Notes: generated by a model not told the origin, from the letters alone. 64,000 nucleotides of DNA from Megascapheus bottae (GCA_024803745.1 JANJXV010000004.1:56621358-56685357); one strand, 5' to 3'; counted from the stretch's first letter, positions 1 to 11,128 are shown. Made by a program: numbers and translations.

Positions 1-193
1 GTATATGCATATTTGGTTATTTGAAGTTGAATAGGGAAGGGAGAAAAGCAAGATGAGGGAGAGGAGTGAGTGAAGGGAAATGGGGACCAAGACATGAGAA
101 AGGGTATCAGTGTATGTGAAGTAATGTGCCATCTATCTGGTGGATATAATGTAATCCTTCTATTAATTACAATAAAAAAATTATGAAAAAAAG
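1..193 (+). mobile_element. L1 3' UTR end
   Basis: 3' end of a LINE-1 entering from outside the window. It shows the G-rich purine tract, the shared 'gaatataatgtaacccttct'-type end found in many copies here, and an A-rich tail. No coding part is visible. Confidence 0.85.
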
Positions 194-696
194 GATCACA
201 TTGGAATGCAGTTCCAGTTGGTGGGAATGACCTTACATTTTGCAACTACTTGATCATGGCACTAACATCTATCACCCTTATGGATTTGGCTCTTGACTTA
301 GCATTGATTGGTTGAGGTACAGTTCTAATGGTTTCTACGTGGCCATTCCTACCATAAGAGCCTTACTCCTTGGGGCAGGAGATCAATGAGGAGATTCTCC
401 CATGTAGCAAATATGTCCAAACTAAAAAGATAAACTGCTTCAATTATTACCTGTAGACTGCTGTACTAGAGAAGATTTGTCCCTACAGAAGAGAAGCAGG
501 TAGGGACTTGAAAATAAGAGGTGTAATAGGATGGCATGGTTGCTTCAGCATTCTCTGGAACAGATGTGGAATGAAAATGAGGAGCTCAGGGCTTTGAATT
601 CCAAAAAAGCTTCTGTAATTGTCCTAAAAGGCTTCTGTAATTGTCCTACTCTCTATGGCTGTAGAATAGTTTCTTAAAACAAAACCTAATGTCTAA
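194..696. other. unassigned stretch
   Basis: Moderately AT-rich sequence with no convincing coding frame or repeat recognised. A short local duplication (cttctgtaattgtccta, near 612 and 631) is the only structure noticed. Confidence 0.5.
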
Positions 697-958
697 ATTC
701 ATCTCTTTTGTTGTTCCTTGGTTATCTCATATTGTTACAGTATCTTACCTTGTTATCTCGTGTATTGTATATATGTTTATTTGTTTATTTAAAATAGGAT
801 AGAGAAGGGGGGAAAACAAGATGAGTGGAGAGAGTAGGGAGAGGGAAATAGGGACAAAAACATGAGAAGGGCTATCAATGTTTGTGAAGTAATGCACCTT
901 CTATCTGGCGAATATAATGTAACCCTTCTATATTAATTATGATAAAAAAAGAATATTA
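697..958 (+). mobile_element. L1 3' UTR, 5'-truncated
   Basis: Short 5'-truncated LINE-1 copy carrying only 3' UTR: a pyrimidine-rich start, the 'ggttatctcatattgttaca' motif, the G-rich purine tract and an A-rich end. Same family as the copies at 5.8, 24.6 and 32.6 kb. Confidence 0.85.
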
Positions 959-1841
959 AATTTAAAATGTTTTCAAAAAATAAACATTGCTTTTGTGACC
1001 AGTCCTAATCTGAAGCCACTTGGGGGATAAAATTCAGGGAAATGTAGCTGCTGTTTTTACTCATTAGTATAATTTACTCACCTTTCTGACATTACGTTCC
1101 ATTCCCACCACACCAATGTCTTCCCATTCTTAGATTAAATATCAATTTGTTTCTAATAAAAACTTAGTATTTGATCCCCCTTCATGAAGTGCTGTTTCCC
1201 CACACCCATATACTCATGCCTAGCTTCCGCTCATCATTCATTTCTTTATATATGTCAATCACTCATATCAAATATCTCTTGCTTCAGTGAGCGTTTTTAG
1301 TTGTGTCTCCAGCATGAGCTCCTCAAGTCTCCTCTGGTGAATAGTAGACAGATGTTTTCCAGGTACCACTCCCACATGTTTCCCAGAAATGAGCTCTGGA
1401 AATGAATCTTGACTGGCTTAAGTTAACAAAACTTTATTCTGGCTTAGTCATTGATTGATGAACTGATGGCTTTCAGATGCTTTTACCAGAATCCTGTGAC
1501 AATAGACTTGCTGAATATGAATCTGAAAATCATGAGACCCAGATTGTTAGTGATATTCTCCCATCCTGAGGGCAACCAGTGTAGACTGCAGAACAGAAAG
1601 TGGAACTAATTGGGTACCCAATTAGGCGTTAATCTTTTGAACCAACCAGCTCTAAAACCTTCCATACATGTATATTTTCCAGCTACATGAACCCAAAGAT
1701 TTCTTATGTTATTTTTAATAAGCATCATTAGAAATGATGCACCTCTAACAAAATATACTAATCTATTACTTCACTATCTGTAATAATCTTGATTTACTTG
1801 TTTACTTTTGATCTTTTAAAATTATATCTTCATTTTCCACT
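959..1841. other. unassigned, probably unique sequence
   Basis: AT-rich sequence without a supported gene or an interspersed repeat recognised by eye. Ancient, highly diverged repeats cannot be excluded. Confidence 0.5.
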
Positions 1842-1854
1842 GAAATATAAACTC

Positions 1855-2097
1855 AAGCCAGGCATGGTGGTTCATACCTGTAGTCCTAGCTACTCAGGAG
1901 GCCGAGATCTGAGGATTATAGTTCAAAGCCAGCCCCGACACTAAAGTCCATGAGACTCTTATCTTCAATTAACCACCAGAAAACCAGAAGTGGTTCTGTG
2001 GCTCAAGGGATAGGGTGGTAGCCTTGAGTTGAAGAGCTCAGGAACAGTGCCCAGGCTCAGAGTTCAAGCCCCCAACAGACAAAAACAAAAAGGAAAA
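1855..2097 (+). mobile_element. B1-Geo SINE
   Basis: SINE with a 7SL/B1-like head (ggcatggtggttcatacctg) and a Geo-type right half (gtggctcaaggg ... agttcaagcccc), then an A-rich tail. Flanked by a perfect 13-bp target-site duplication, gaaatataaactc at 1842-1854 and 2098-2110, which fixes both edges. Confidence 0.95.
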
Positions 2098-2110
2098 GAA
2101 ATATAAACTC

Positions 2111-2499
2111 GGTAGGATCAGATTCTTTTATTATTTATTCCTAACCCCTAGAGCAACACCAAGCATACCTAAAAACCCCCAAAGGAATTACTAAATAAAC
2201 TGAATCTAGGCTGAATCTTTCTGTAGAATGTAAACTGCAGAGATAAAAAATTATCTTACCTCAAATATGGTGTTTTGATTTATGCCACAATTCTGAATCT
2301 GCTTCACTTTTCTTCTGCCTTGACCATTCTGTTCAGATCTGAGATGACTGCAGAACAGTTGTGAGTATAGAATAATTCATTACTAAATGGCTAGCATGCC
2401 TGGTATTGAAATATAGATACTGGATCTAAGTATCACTATCTTGTCCTCACCACTGTCTTGACACCTAATTAATAATGGAGAATTTTCACCCAGTTTGGA
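2111..2499. other. unassigned stretch
   Basis: AT-rich sequence with no supported feature. Confidence 0.5.
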
Positions 2500-2765
2500 G
2501 AACTCTAGAAGTGATATAGGACTTTCTTTGAACTACAGTTGTGTTATGGTTTGTTAATCACTATAGAGGTGATATTCTTTGAATTGCAGATGTGTTCTGG
2601 GTTGTTTTGCTCCAATAAAGTTTTGCTCCAGAGACTCCTTGATTGTTCTTAATTGTTCTCTCTAGATAACTGGCTCTGGATTTCCCCTGATTGTTCCTTC
2701 TGGATAGCTTACTCTGCTTCTGTAAATAGGTGTTATTTTCTTACTTGTTATGTTCCTACATTGAA
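2500..2765 (+). mobile_element. LTR fragment (ERV-type)
   Basis: Aligns by eye with the LTR at 44.46-45.2 kb: a shared 'agataactggctctggatttc'-like block, 'cccctgattgttcc' and a downstream T-rich part. It contains an internal imperfect duplication (tagaagtgatata / tagaggtgatatt). Only part of the LTR is present. The class is probably ERVL-MaLR-like, but this is inference. Confidence 0.5.
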
Positions 2766-2877
2766 ACACAGATGATTTCATTAAGAGAGTGGTGAAAGAC
2801 CCTGTACGTCCTGCATCAGTGAGTGGTGATGCTTTTCTGCAATGGAAGGCGACAGTCTAGAGGGAAGCTAGTCCTTA

Positions 2878-2972
2878 TGAAGAGGAAAGAAAAAAGCAAG
2901 GGAAAGAGGGAGGAAGGGAGGAGGGGGGAGGGAGGGAAGAAAGAAAGAACAGAAAAGAAAAGAACAGAAAGC
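2878..2972. repeat. purine-rich (GA/GGA)n tract
   Basis: Low-complexity purine strand of aaag, ggag and gaaa words. The reading frame spanning it has only low-complexity K/R/E/G composition and is not a gene. Confidence 0.85.
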
Positions 2973-3481
2973 TACTCATCTAACTCATCCTCCCTCAGGA
3001 TTTGCTTTCTAAGTTTCCCTCACTTTTTGTCATTTAGATTTTATGCAGCTTAGAGAAAGGCACAGAACAAAGGGTCATCATTTTCAAAATATATGCTTTC
3101 TCAGGCAATCTTAAATATGCCAGGAGATGGGACAATTGTCTTCAAATGTGTGGTTCTACAACAGTACCTCTGGGCAGGAAATTGCTTTGAATTTTGGTTT
3201 TGGTTTTGGTTTATTTTGTTTTTCCTACTTCTAAACAGTCTGAGATTTTTTTGTGCAGTTCTTTTGCAAAGTGTCACATTTGATTACCATTAATATTTCT
3301 AACCAAAAGCATCCAAAGTTTCAATCTGCTCAAAACAAATTGAGAATTTGGGGTCCCTGCATTCCAACTGGTTTCCTCCTAAAACCACATACCTGAGCTT
3401 GAATTCAGATATTTGAGCCCATTTGGATGGTACCCTACCACATGGGCTGAACCTCATGTCCAGCTCTTCATTTTGCTGGGG
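2973..3481. other. unassigned stretch
   Basis: No supported coding frame. Contains a short ggttttg repeat near 3195-3215. The part near 3440-3475 may be the outer flank of an older SINE interrupted by the next element. Confidence 0.45.
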
Positions 3482-3694
3482 TTTTTTTTTGTTGTTGTTG
3501 TTGTTTTTTGCTAGTTGTGGGGCTTGAATTCAGGGCCTGAGCACTGTCCTTGGGCTTATCTCAAGGCTAGCACTCTTGCCACTTGAGCCACAGCACCACT
3601 TCCAACTTTTTCTAGTATATGGTACCAAAGAATTGAACCCAGGTCTTCGTGCATGCTAGGCAAGCACTCTACCATTAGGCCAAACTCCCGGCCC
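3482..3694 (-). mobile_element. IDL-Geo SINE
   Basis: Minus-strand dimer: T-rich tail at the left, Geo half, then an ID-like half ending in ccaaactcccggcccc. The reverse-complement B box (attgaaccc) and A box (accattaggcca) are recognisable. It sits beside an older B1-Geo piece, and 'tttgctg' repeats on both sides as a likely target duplication. Confidence 0.9.
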
Positions 3695-3705
3695 CTCTTT
3701 TTGCT

Positions 3706-3823
3706 GTTTAATTGGAGATCAAATCTCAGACTTCTTTCTGTAGGCTGGTTTCAAACTACAGTCCTCCAAATATTAGCCTCCTGAGTAGCTAGGATTACAG
3801 GTACAAGCCACCTATGCTCAGCT
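3706..3823 (-). mobile_element. B1-Geo SINE, head half
   Basis: Minus-strand B1-like head: ttaattggagat, then 'cctcctgagtagctaggatt' and a degenerate end. Its Geo half may have been displaced by the adjacent IDL-Geo insertion. Confidence 0.75.
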
Positions 3824-4095
3824 TGAAACCATATCTTAACAGATGCAATATTTCATTCCTAAAATCATAGGTATAACAAGAAATAAGATAGAATTGGATG
3901 TTACTTAAAGTAATCAATATCAGCTCCAGACAAAGCTAAATACATAATCTTGATAGGAGAATCTCATTTCAATAATTCATCTTACACTCTGATCCGAAAA
4001 GTTCTAATAATTCTACTGGAAGGGGTAAATTTTAGAGTTCAATTAGATATTGCCTAACTCAGTACCTGTGTACAGAGGTGCCTATTTTTAAAAAG

Positions 4096-4390
4096 AGTGT
4101 TTTGTTTGGTTTTTTCATTTGACTGTTAGGGTAATGTACAGAGGGGTTACACTTACATGTACTGAGTACATTTCTTGTTGACATTATTACTCCTTCACAT
4201 GTTTTTCTCCCACTTTCCCTTCCTTACTCCCCCCACAAGTTACAGAGTTCATTTCTGTGATATCACTGTTGCCTTGGTTTACCCTTTCTGTTGGCTCACC
4301 ATTTTGTTGTCCCCCTTCCCTTTCCCTAATTCAAATAAACCTATGGACACTACACCAGGTACCAAAATCAGACACTTACAACAGTGATCA
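4096..4390 (-). mobile_element. L1 3' UTR (minus)
   Basis: Reverse-complement L1 3' UTR: pyrimidine-rich 'cccccttccctttcc', then the 'accaggtaccaaaatcagac' segment, equivalent to the minus L1 at 54.16 kb. It lies head to head with the next plus-strand L1, with an abrupt junction near 4390. Confidence 0.75.
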
Positions 4391-6000
4391 AAACCATGTG
4401 GGCGGAGGGAGGGATATTAAACCACAGACCTATGGCCACCTAATCTTTGATAAGGGTGTCAAAAAAAATAGAATGGAAGAGAGACAGCCTCTTCAACAAG
4501 TGGTGCTGGCAGAACTGATTAAGCACCTGCAGAAAACTAAAGTTGGATCCTTCTCTGTCACCCTGCACTAGAATTAACTCCAAATGGATCAAAGACCTCG
4601 AGGTAAAAGCTGACACACTGAAAACTTTACAAGAAGGGATAGGAGACACACTAGGCCTCCTTGCCACAGGTTGAAACTTTCTCAATAAGGACCCAGAAAG
4701 ACAACAAATCAGAGAAAGTCTGGATAAGGGGGACTGCATTAAACTGCAGAGCTTCTGTAAGGCAAAGGACATAGCTAGTAAATTAATTAGGAAGCCCACA
4801 GAATGGGAGAAGATCTTCACCAACCATACAATGGACAAAGGCCTCATATCTAAAATATATCAACAGCTCAAAAAATTGAATCACTGCAAAACTAATCTCC
4901 AAAGTAACAACCATCCCATTGAAAGATGGGCCAAAAAATAATAATAAATAAATAAGTAAGTAAAATTTTAAAAAAACATGGGCCAAAGACTTAAAGAGAG
5001 TCTTCTCTGAAGAAAAAATAAAAATGGCCTATAGACACATGAAGAAATGCTCGACATCTCTGGTCATAAAAGAACTACAAATCAAAACAACTCTAAGATT
5101 CCACCTCACTCCAGTTAGAATGGCCAGGATCAAGAAAACTAATGACAACAGATGCTGCAGGGGATGTGGCTAGGAGGGATCACTACTACACTGTTGATGG
5201 GAGTGCAAACTCATTCAACCACTATGGAAAGCAGTATGGCAGTTCCTCAAAAGACTAAACATAGACCTCCCCTATGACCCAGCAATTTCATTCCTTGGCA
5301 TTTACCCAATCGTCCAGAAACAAGGACATACTAAATCCACTAGCACAATGATGTTGATTGCAGCACTATTTACCATAGCAAAGATATGGAACCAACCTAG
5401 ATGTCCCTCAGTTGATGAGTGGATCAACAAGATGTGGTATTTATACACAAAGAAATTCTATGCTGCTGTCAGAAACTACAACATTGTCCCATTTATAAGG
5501 AAATGGAAAGACTTAGAAAAAATCATATTAAGTGAAGTAAGCCAGACTCAAAGGAAGATAGGCCCAATAGTCTGCCTCATTTGTCATAATCAGTAGAAAC
5601 CTTGGGTTCTCCTAGCAGAGATTTACAATAGAACAAAATCTAGAGACATTAGGCCAAATAGTATGACACTAAATGTAAGGACCTCCAGGATAAGGAAACA
5701 AAAGCCGTATAATGAGTGACTGTTGTCCTTAATGTACTATGTTATCTCTCATCTCTTTTGCCATCCTTTGGTTATCTCATATTGTTACAATATTTCACAT
5801 TGTTATCTTATATATTTTATATGTGCTTAATTGCTTATTTGAAATTGGATAGGGAAGGGGGGAAATCAAGATAAGCAGAGGGGGCAGGGGGAGGGAAATA
5901 GGGACCATGTCATAAAAAAGGGTATCAATGTTTGTGAAGTCATGCACCTTGTATCTGGTGAATATAATGTAACCCTTCTATTAATCACAATAAAAAAGGA
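4391..6000 (+). mobile_element. L1 ORF2 C-terminal part plus 3' UTR
   Basis: 5'-truncated LINE-1. The sequence encodes remnants of the ORF2 C-terminal region: conserved stretches such as [16 protein letters not shown] and ALFTIAKIWNQPRCPSVDEW, broken by stops and frameshifts. The 3' UTR with G-rich tract and A tail follows. ORF2p supplies endonuclease and reverse transcriptase in L1, but this copy is dead. An A-rich insertion interrupts it at 4936. Confidence 0.92.
4936..4977. repeat. A-rich insertion flanked by target duplication
   Basis: A 42-bp A-rich run (aataataataaataaataag-like) interrupts L1 ORF2. It is flanked by perfect 10-bp copies of atgggccaaa at 4926-4935 and 4978-4987. It looks like a retrotransposition product made only of a tail. 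Confidence 0.75.
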
Positions 6001-6002
6001 AA

Positions 6003-6795
6003 AAGAAATAACTTCACACAGTACATTAAAAACAACCACCAAAAAACCCTCTTCTTTCCCTGTTCTGGAGCTCAACATCATTTTATATGGTCATAAGTAC
6101 ATAAATAGTGAGCAATTGTGATCCTCTGCTAGGGTTATCCTAAATATATACTAATTGTTACAAATGAGGGAAACCATACAGTCTATGTTTCCTTGGATCT
6201 GGCTTACTTCACTTAACATGATTTTTTCCAAGTGTTTCTATTTCCTTACAAAGGGGGAGATGTCATTCTTTCTGATGAAAGCATAGATTTCCATTGTGTA
6301 TATATGCCACATTTTCTTGATCCATTCATCTACTAAAGGGCATCTGGGTTGGTTTTATTTCTTATCTATGGTAAACAATGTCGCAATGAATATAGTTGTG
6401 CTGGTTGCTTTAGTATGGCCTTGTTTGTGGACATTTGGGTAAATGCTCAGAAGTGGGATTACTGGGTCATAGGGGAGCTCAACAAACCCTCAAAGAAACA
6501 ACTACTCCACTAAAAAGTGGGCCAAAGACTTAAAGAGACTTATCTGAAGAGGAAAGAAGAATGGCCTATAGACACATGAAGAAATGCTTCACATCTCTGG
6601 CCATAAAAGAAATGCAAATCAAAACAATTTTGAGATTCCACCTCACCCCAGTTAGAATTCTAATAACAATAGATTCTGGCAGAGATGTGGCCAGAAGGGA
6701 ATGCCACTACACTGTTGGTGGGAGTGTAAACTTGTTCAGCCACTCTGAAAAGCAGTATGGAGGTTCCTTAAAAGGTTTTAGCAAAGATTTGTTTT
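6003..6795 (-). mobile_element. L1 with 5' inversion (twin priming)
   Basis: 6003-6480 is minus-strand L1 (ORF2 end into 3' UTR); 6481-6795 is plus-strand L1 ORF2 ([19 protein letters not shown]). The plus part stops in the ORF2 'ggttcctcaaaag' region. The minus part begins at gagctcccctatgaccc, which comes just after it in intact copies. The two pieces are thus adjacent L1 parts in opposite orientation. Confidence 0.85.
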
Positions 6796-6984
6796 AGTAT
6801 AATAAGGAAAGTAGATGTAGTCAAAGACAGAAACACAATTCCTGTTCCCCACATAAGAAATGGGAGTTACAGACTCCCTGGATTCTTCTTTAAAGCCCTT
6901 TGTCTTTCTTCTGCACTTGAGCATTTCCTCTTCTATTATGCTTATTTGGGAGAAGATGATTTGCTCTTAAAGCATCTTTTCCTT
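6796..6984. other. unassigned stretch
   Basis: No supported feature between the L1 and the MLT1 LTR. Confidence 0.4.
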
Positions 6985-7322
6985 AGTATAGACTGAAAGT
7001 TTATGTCCCAGAAAATTCATATGTAAAACACTAAATCCCAGCATAGTTATATTTGCAGATGGGGCACTTAGAATTTAATGAGATTAAAGTTATTAGTGTT
7101 CTTGTAAGAACAGAAATCTGCAAGTGCCTGTCACACAGACATCCATCTGGGAACAGAGAAGACAAGGCTTCTTCTAAAAGTGAAGAAGAGGGCCCTCACT
7201 AGAAATTAGCCCTTATAGGTCTTTATCCAAGACTTCCAGCATCCAGAACCATGCAAAAATTAACTTCTGTTGCTTAAGACACTGCAAGGTTTTGTTGTAT
7301 CAGTCCAAGCAGACTAAAATAG
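6985..7322 (+). mobile_element. MLT1-type LTR (ERVL-MaLR)
   Basis: Diverged but recognisable MLT1 order: 'atgtcccagaaaattcatat', later 'gcacttagaatttaatgag', the 'cttgtaagaacagaa' block, 'gaagaagagggccctcacta', and the end 'ttgttgtatcagtccaagca' followed by gactaaaa. An old solo LTR shared by placental mammals. Confidence 0.75.
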
Positions 7323-7705
7323 CAACTATCACAAGATTTGTTTGGTGTGGTGTTTTTTTTCAAATTTGTAACTCACATAGGCTAAGATACTGTATTTGAA
7401 AGTACCTTGAGTATAGAAGTATAATAATAGACAGTAGTATTCATACGCATGAGAGAAAAAGAGTTTGTTGGGTTTTAAAGGATACCTTTGTGATGTATTC
7501 AAAGATATATTTTAATGTTGTTATTAATTAATGGTAGCTGTGGTTTCTTTTAAGCAAGCATTGATTCTTTCTGTGAAGTTTATACCTTTTTCTTGGCCTT
7601 GAACAAAATTACAAAATCATTTGTGCAATCTAAAATTATTCTTCCAACACAAATAGTTCCAAATCATAGTGCTTCCTCAAGAACTTAGAATTACCCAAAT
7701 AAAAT
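7323..7705. other. unassigned stretch
   Basis: AT-rich sequence, no supported feature. Confidence 0.45.
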
Positions 7706-7718
7706 CCTATAATGAGAG

Positions 7719-7841
7719 GTTTTTTTTCTTTTTTTTTTATTGTAATTAGTAAAAGGGTTACATGATATTTGCCAGATAGAAGGTGCATTAATTCACATAC
7801 ATTGATACCCTTTCACATGTCTTGGTACCCGTTTCCCTCCC
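7719..7841 (-). mobile_element. minimal L1 3'-end insertion
   Basis: Only about 120 bp of L1 3' UTR in minus orientation (T-rich tail, then ccagatagaaggtgcatt). Flanked by a perfect 13-bp target duplication, cctataatgagag at 7706-7718 and 7842-7854. A severely 5'-truncated insertion. Confidence 0.92.
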
Positions 7842-7882
7842 CCTATAATGAGAGTTTTACATTCAGACTATATACTTTACCA

Positions 7883-8060
7883 GGCTGGGAGCGTGGCCTC
7901 GTAGTTGAGTACTTGCCTGGCATGCATGAAGCCCTGGATTCAATTCCCTGGTACCACATACATAGACAATGTCAGAAGTAGTACTGTGGCTCAAGTGGTA
8001 GAGTGCCTTAAGGAAAGCCAAACAATAGTGCTCAGGCCCTGAGTTCAAGAAAAAAAAAAA
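7883..8060 (+). mobile_element. IDL-Geo SINE
   Basis: ID-like half (gtggcctcgtagttgagtac ... gattcaattccctgg) and Geo half (ctgtggctcaagtggtagag), then an A tail. The end of the Geo half is shortened before the tail. Confidence 0.9.
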
Positions 8061-8486
8061 CAAAACTGTGGTAAACATCCTCTAAAATCAGGAACTAGAC
8101 AAAGATGTCCACTCTCTACACTCCTCTTCAATTTAGTATTCAAATTCCTAACCAGAACAGTAAGTCAAGATACAAACATAAAGGAGATCCAGATAGGGAA
8201 AGAAAACATAAAATTCTCCTTCTTTACAAGATGACATGACCTTGTATTTAAAGACCCCCATTTACTCCTCTCCCAAATTACTCAAGCTGTTCTAAAACTT
8301 GGGCAAAATAGAAGAGTATAAAATTAATGTACAAAACTCAGTACTGTATGCCAACAATGAAAAAAACAAGGCTGAAATCAGAAACGCAACTCCTTTTACA
8401 ATAGCCTCAAAAAAACAAAAAAAACTAGGAATTAACTTCATCAAAGAAGTGAAGGATCTCTATGATGAAAACTTTAAAAACCTGGG

Positions 8487-8684
8487 GACGGGCTGGGAAT
8501 TTGGCCTAGTGGTAGAGTGCTTACCTAGCATGCATGAAGACCCAGGTTCGATTCCTCAGTATCACATACACAGAAAAAAGCTAGAAGTGGTACTGGGCTC
8601 AAGTGGTAGAGCTCTAGCCTTGAGAAAGCCCAAGGATAGTGCTCAGGCCCTGAGTTCAAGCCCAGGCCTGGCAAAAAAAAAAAA
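8487..8684 (+). mobile_element. IDL-Geo SINE in L1
   Basis: Well-preserved copy: tttggcctagtggtagagtg A-box region, ggttcgattcc B box, Geo half and A tail. It interrupts the L1 ORF2 remnant after 'gaaaactttaaaaacctg'. The open frame that crosses it is an L1-SINE accident. Confidence 0.95.
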
Positions 8685-9999
8685 CTGGGGGAAAAGAATA
8701 TTAAAGCAGCTTCAAGGAAGTGGAAAAACTTTCCATACTACTGCACTGGGAGGACTGACACCTTGAAAATTGGACACTGCCGAAAGCTATCTGCAAATTC
8801 AATGCAATACCCATCAATATCCCAACAACATTCTTTAATGAAATAGAATCAATCCAAATCTTCATATGAAATAATAGAAGACCCCAAATAGCAAAAACAA
8901 TCCTTAGCAGGAAACTTAGTGCTGGAGGAACATAACAAACTTCAAACACTATTATAAAGCCATGGTTATAAAAACAGCTTGGTACAGGAACATAAACATG
9001 CCTGCGGATCAACAGAATGAAATTAAAGAACCAGAAATGATCCCACAGACCTATGGCTACCTAATCTTTCATAAGAGAGCTAAAATCGTCAGATGGAAAA
9101 AAACCTCTTCAACTAATGGTGCTGCCAGAATTGGCTATACATCTGTAGAAAACTGAAGTTAGATCCTTACATATCCATCACCCTATACCAGAATCAACTC
9201 CAATTACATCAAAGACCTCAGGGTAAGAGCAGATGCCCTGAAAATATTTTAGGAAGGAATTCAAAACACTAGGGCTCCTTGGCACCGGTTGGAACTTTCT
9301 AAATAAAGATCCAGAAACACAATAAATCAAAGAAAGGCTGGATAAATGGGATTGCATTAGACATCCAAGCTTCTGCATAGCAACAAACATACCTAGCAAG
9401 ATAAATAGAAATCCCACAGTTTGGGATTAGATTTTCACTTACTATGCAACAGACAAAGACTGCACATCAAAATTTTGCCTAGAGCTCAAAAAATTAAACC
9501 CCTAAAAACAAATCCTCAAAGAAATAAGCACTCCGTTAATAAGTGAGCCAAAGAATTATTTCCTCTGGAGAGGAAATAAGAATGACTAATAAACACATGA
9601 AGAAATGTTCAACATCTATGGTCATAAAAGAAATGCAAATCAAAACTACATTGAGATTCCATCTGACCCAAGTTAGAATGGACATTATTAAAACAAAGAC
9701 AAGGATGTGGTCCAAAATAACACTGCTACACTGTTGGTGGGAATGTAAACTTGTTCAACTACTCTAGAAAGCAGTATGGAGGTTCCTCAAAAGACTAAAC
9801 ATAGAGCTCAGCAATCCCACTCCTGGACATTTACCAACATGATCAAACACAGCCACACTAAAGCTACCAGAACAACTGTGTTCACTGCAGCATTATTTAC
9901 CATAGCCAAGATAAGGAACCAATGCAGATGCCCTTCAGTAGATGAATGGATCACAATTGCTCAATAGCTATGTACTTATGACCATATGAAATGATGCTA

Positions 10000-10187
10000 G
10001 GCCAGGAGTTTGGCCTAGTAATAGAGTGCTTGCCTACCATGCACGAGGACTCAGGTTCGATTCCTCAGTACCACAGACAAAAGGAAAAGCTGGAAGTGGT
10101 GCTGTGGCTCAAGTGATAGAGTGCTAGCCTTGAGAAAGCCTAAGAACAGTGCTCAGGCCCTGAGTCCAAGCCCCAGGACTGACAAAA
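10000..10187 (+). mobile_element. IDL-Geo SINE in L1 3' UTR
   Basis: Complete dimer with A box (tttggcctagtaatagagtg), B box (ggttcgattcc) and Geo half (gtggctcaagtgatagagtg), tail aaaataaata. The L1 sequence on the two sides is continuous when compared with the copy at 43.8 kb. Confidence 0.93.
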
Positions 10188-10462
10188 ATAAATAATGTTA
10201 ATTGAAATGAACTTCAGAATAGGAAAAGAAGAGGGCTTTTTTTTAATGGACTGTGTGAAGTTACTTCTTTTTGTTTTGTTTTTTCCTTTGATTTGTCCCT
10301 TTTTGTCACTGTTTTTTGTTTTCTTTTGTTTTATTTTATTTTGGTACCCTGTATTTTGTATACATTTATCTGAGTTACATAAGGGAAGGGAAATAACAAA
10401 GTGGTGAGACAAAGGACAAAGGGAAAACTAATGCACAGCAGTATTCACAAAACATTATCTTG

Positions 10463-10700
10463 GTGAGAGGCGTTATGACTCACACCTGTAATCCTGGTTA
10501 CTGAGGAGGCTGAGATCTGAGTTTCAAGGTTCAAACCCAGCCTGGCCACTAAAAAGTCCATGAGACTCTTATCTCCAATTAACCACCTGAGAACCAGAAG
10601 TGGCCCTGTGGCTCAAGGAATAGAGTGGTAGCCTTGAGCTGAATAGTTCAGGGCCAATGCCTGGGCCCAGAGTTCAAGTCCCATGACAGACAAAAACTAA
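10463..10700 (+). mobile_element. B1-Geo SINE in L1 3' UTR
   Basis: B1-like head (gactcacacctgtaatcctg) with Geo half. Flanked by aacattatcttgg and aacactatcttgg, a 13-bp target duplication with one mismatch. Confidence 0.93.
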
Positions 10701-10811
10701 AAAACACTATCTTGGAAATGTACTTTAAAACTTGAGGGGGAGGGGAGTTGGAAGGAGGGAAAGCAGGAGAAAGGGAGGGAGGGGGAACAATGCTTGACAA
10801 GAAATGTACTC

Positions 10812-11052
10812 ACAGCCAGCGACATGGCTTATGCCTGTAATCCTAAATATTCAGGAGGCTGAGATCCGAAGATCAAGGTTCAAAGCTATCCCGGGCACAA
10901 AAGGACCTGAGAATCTTATCTCCCATTAATCTCTAGAAAAATGGGAAGTGGGACTTGGCTCAAGGGTAGGGCAGTAACCTTGAGCTGAAGAGCTCAGGGA
11001 CAGTGCCCCGGGAGTTCAAGCCCCATGACCCACAAAAAATAAAAATAAAAAA
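10812..11052 (+). mobile_element. B1-Geo SINE in L1 3' UTR
   Basis: Head atggcttatgcctgtaatcc, Geo half ending gttcaagccccatgaccc. The flanking target duplication aagaaatgtactca occurs just before and just after, in the L1 3' end. Confidence 0.94.
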
Positions 11053-11128
11053 AGAAATGTACTCATTACCTTACTTATGTAACTATAATCCCTTTGTGCA
11101 TCACCTTTACAATAAAATAAAAATACTG

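Larger units (their letters stand above)
8066..11128 (+). mobile_element. L1, interrupted by four SINEs
   Basis: Plus-strand L1 from the ORF2 reverse-transcriptase region (8.07-8.48 kb) through the C-terminal part (8.7-9.95 kb, e.g. RFHLTQVRM, ALFTIAKIRNQCRCPSVDEW) to an older-type 3' UTR ending at gtgcatcacctttacaataa. Stops and frameshifts are frequent. An internal deletion near 9950 joins ORF2 to the 3' UTR. SINEs at 8487, 10000, 10463 and 10812 landed inside it. Confidence 0.88.

Noticed and set aside
1855..2097. Primate Alu element
   Set aside because: The head resembles 7SL-derived SINEs, but the right half is the Geo module and not a second Alu arm, and IDL-Geo copies indicate a rodent.
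8299..8766. 155-codon plus-strand frame
   Set aside because: It runs from an L1 ORF2 remnant across an inserted SINE into L1 again. This is a chance fusion, not a gene.
10000..10075. tRNA gene, suggested by A and B boxes
   Set aside because: The boxes belong to the ID-like half of IDL-Geo SINEs. The anticodon arm and acceptor stem do not form a functional tRNA, and the same unit recurs dozens of times.
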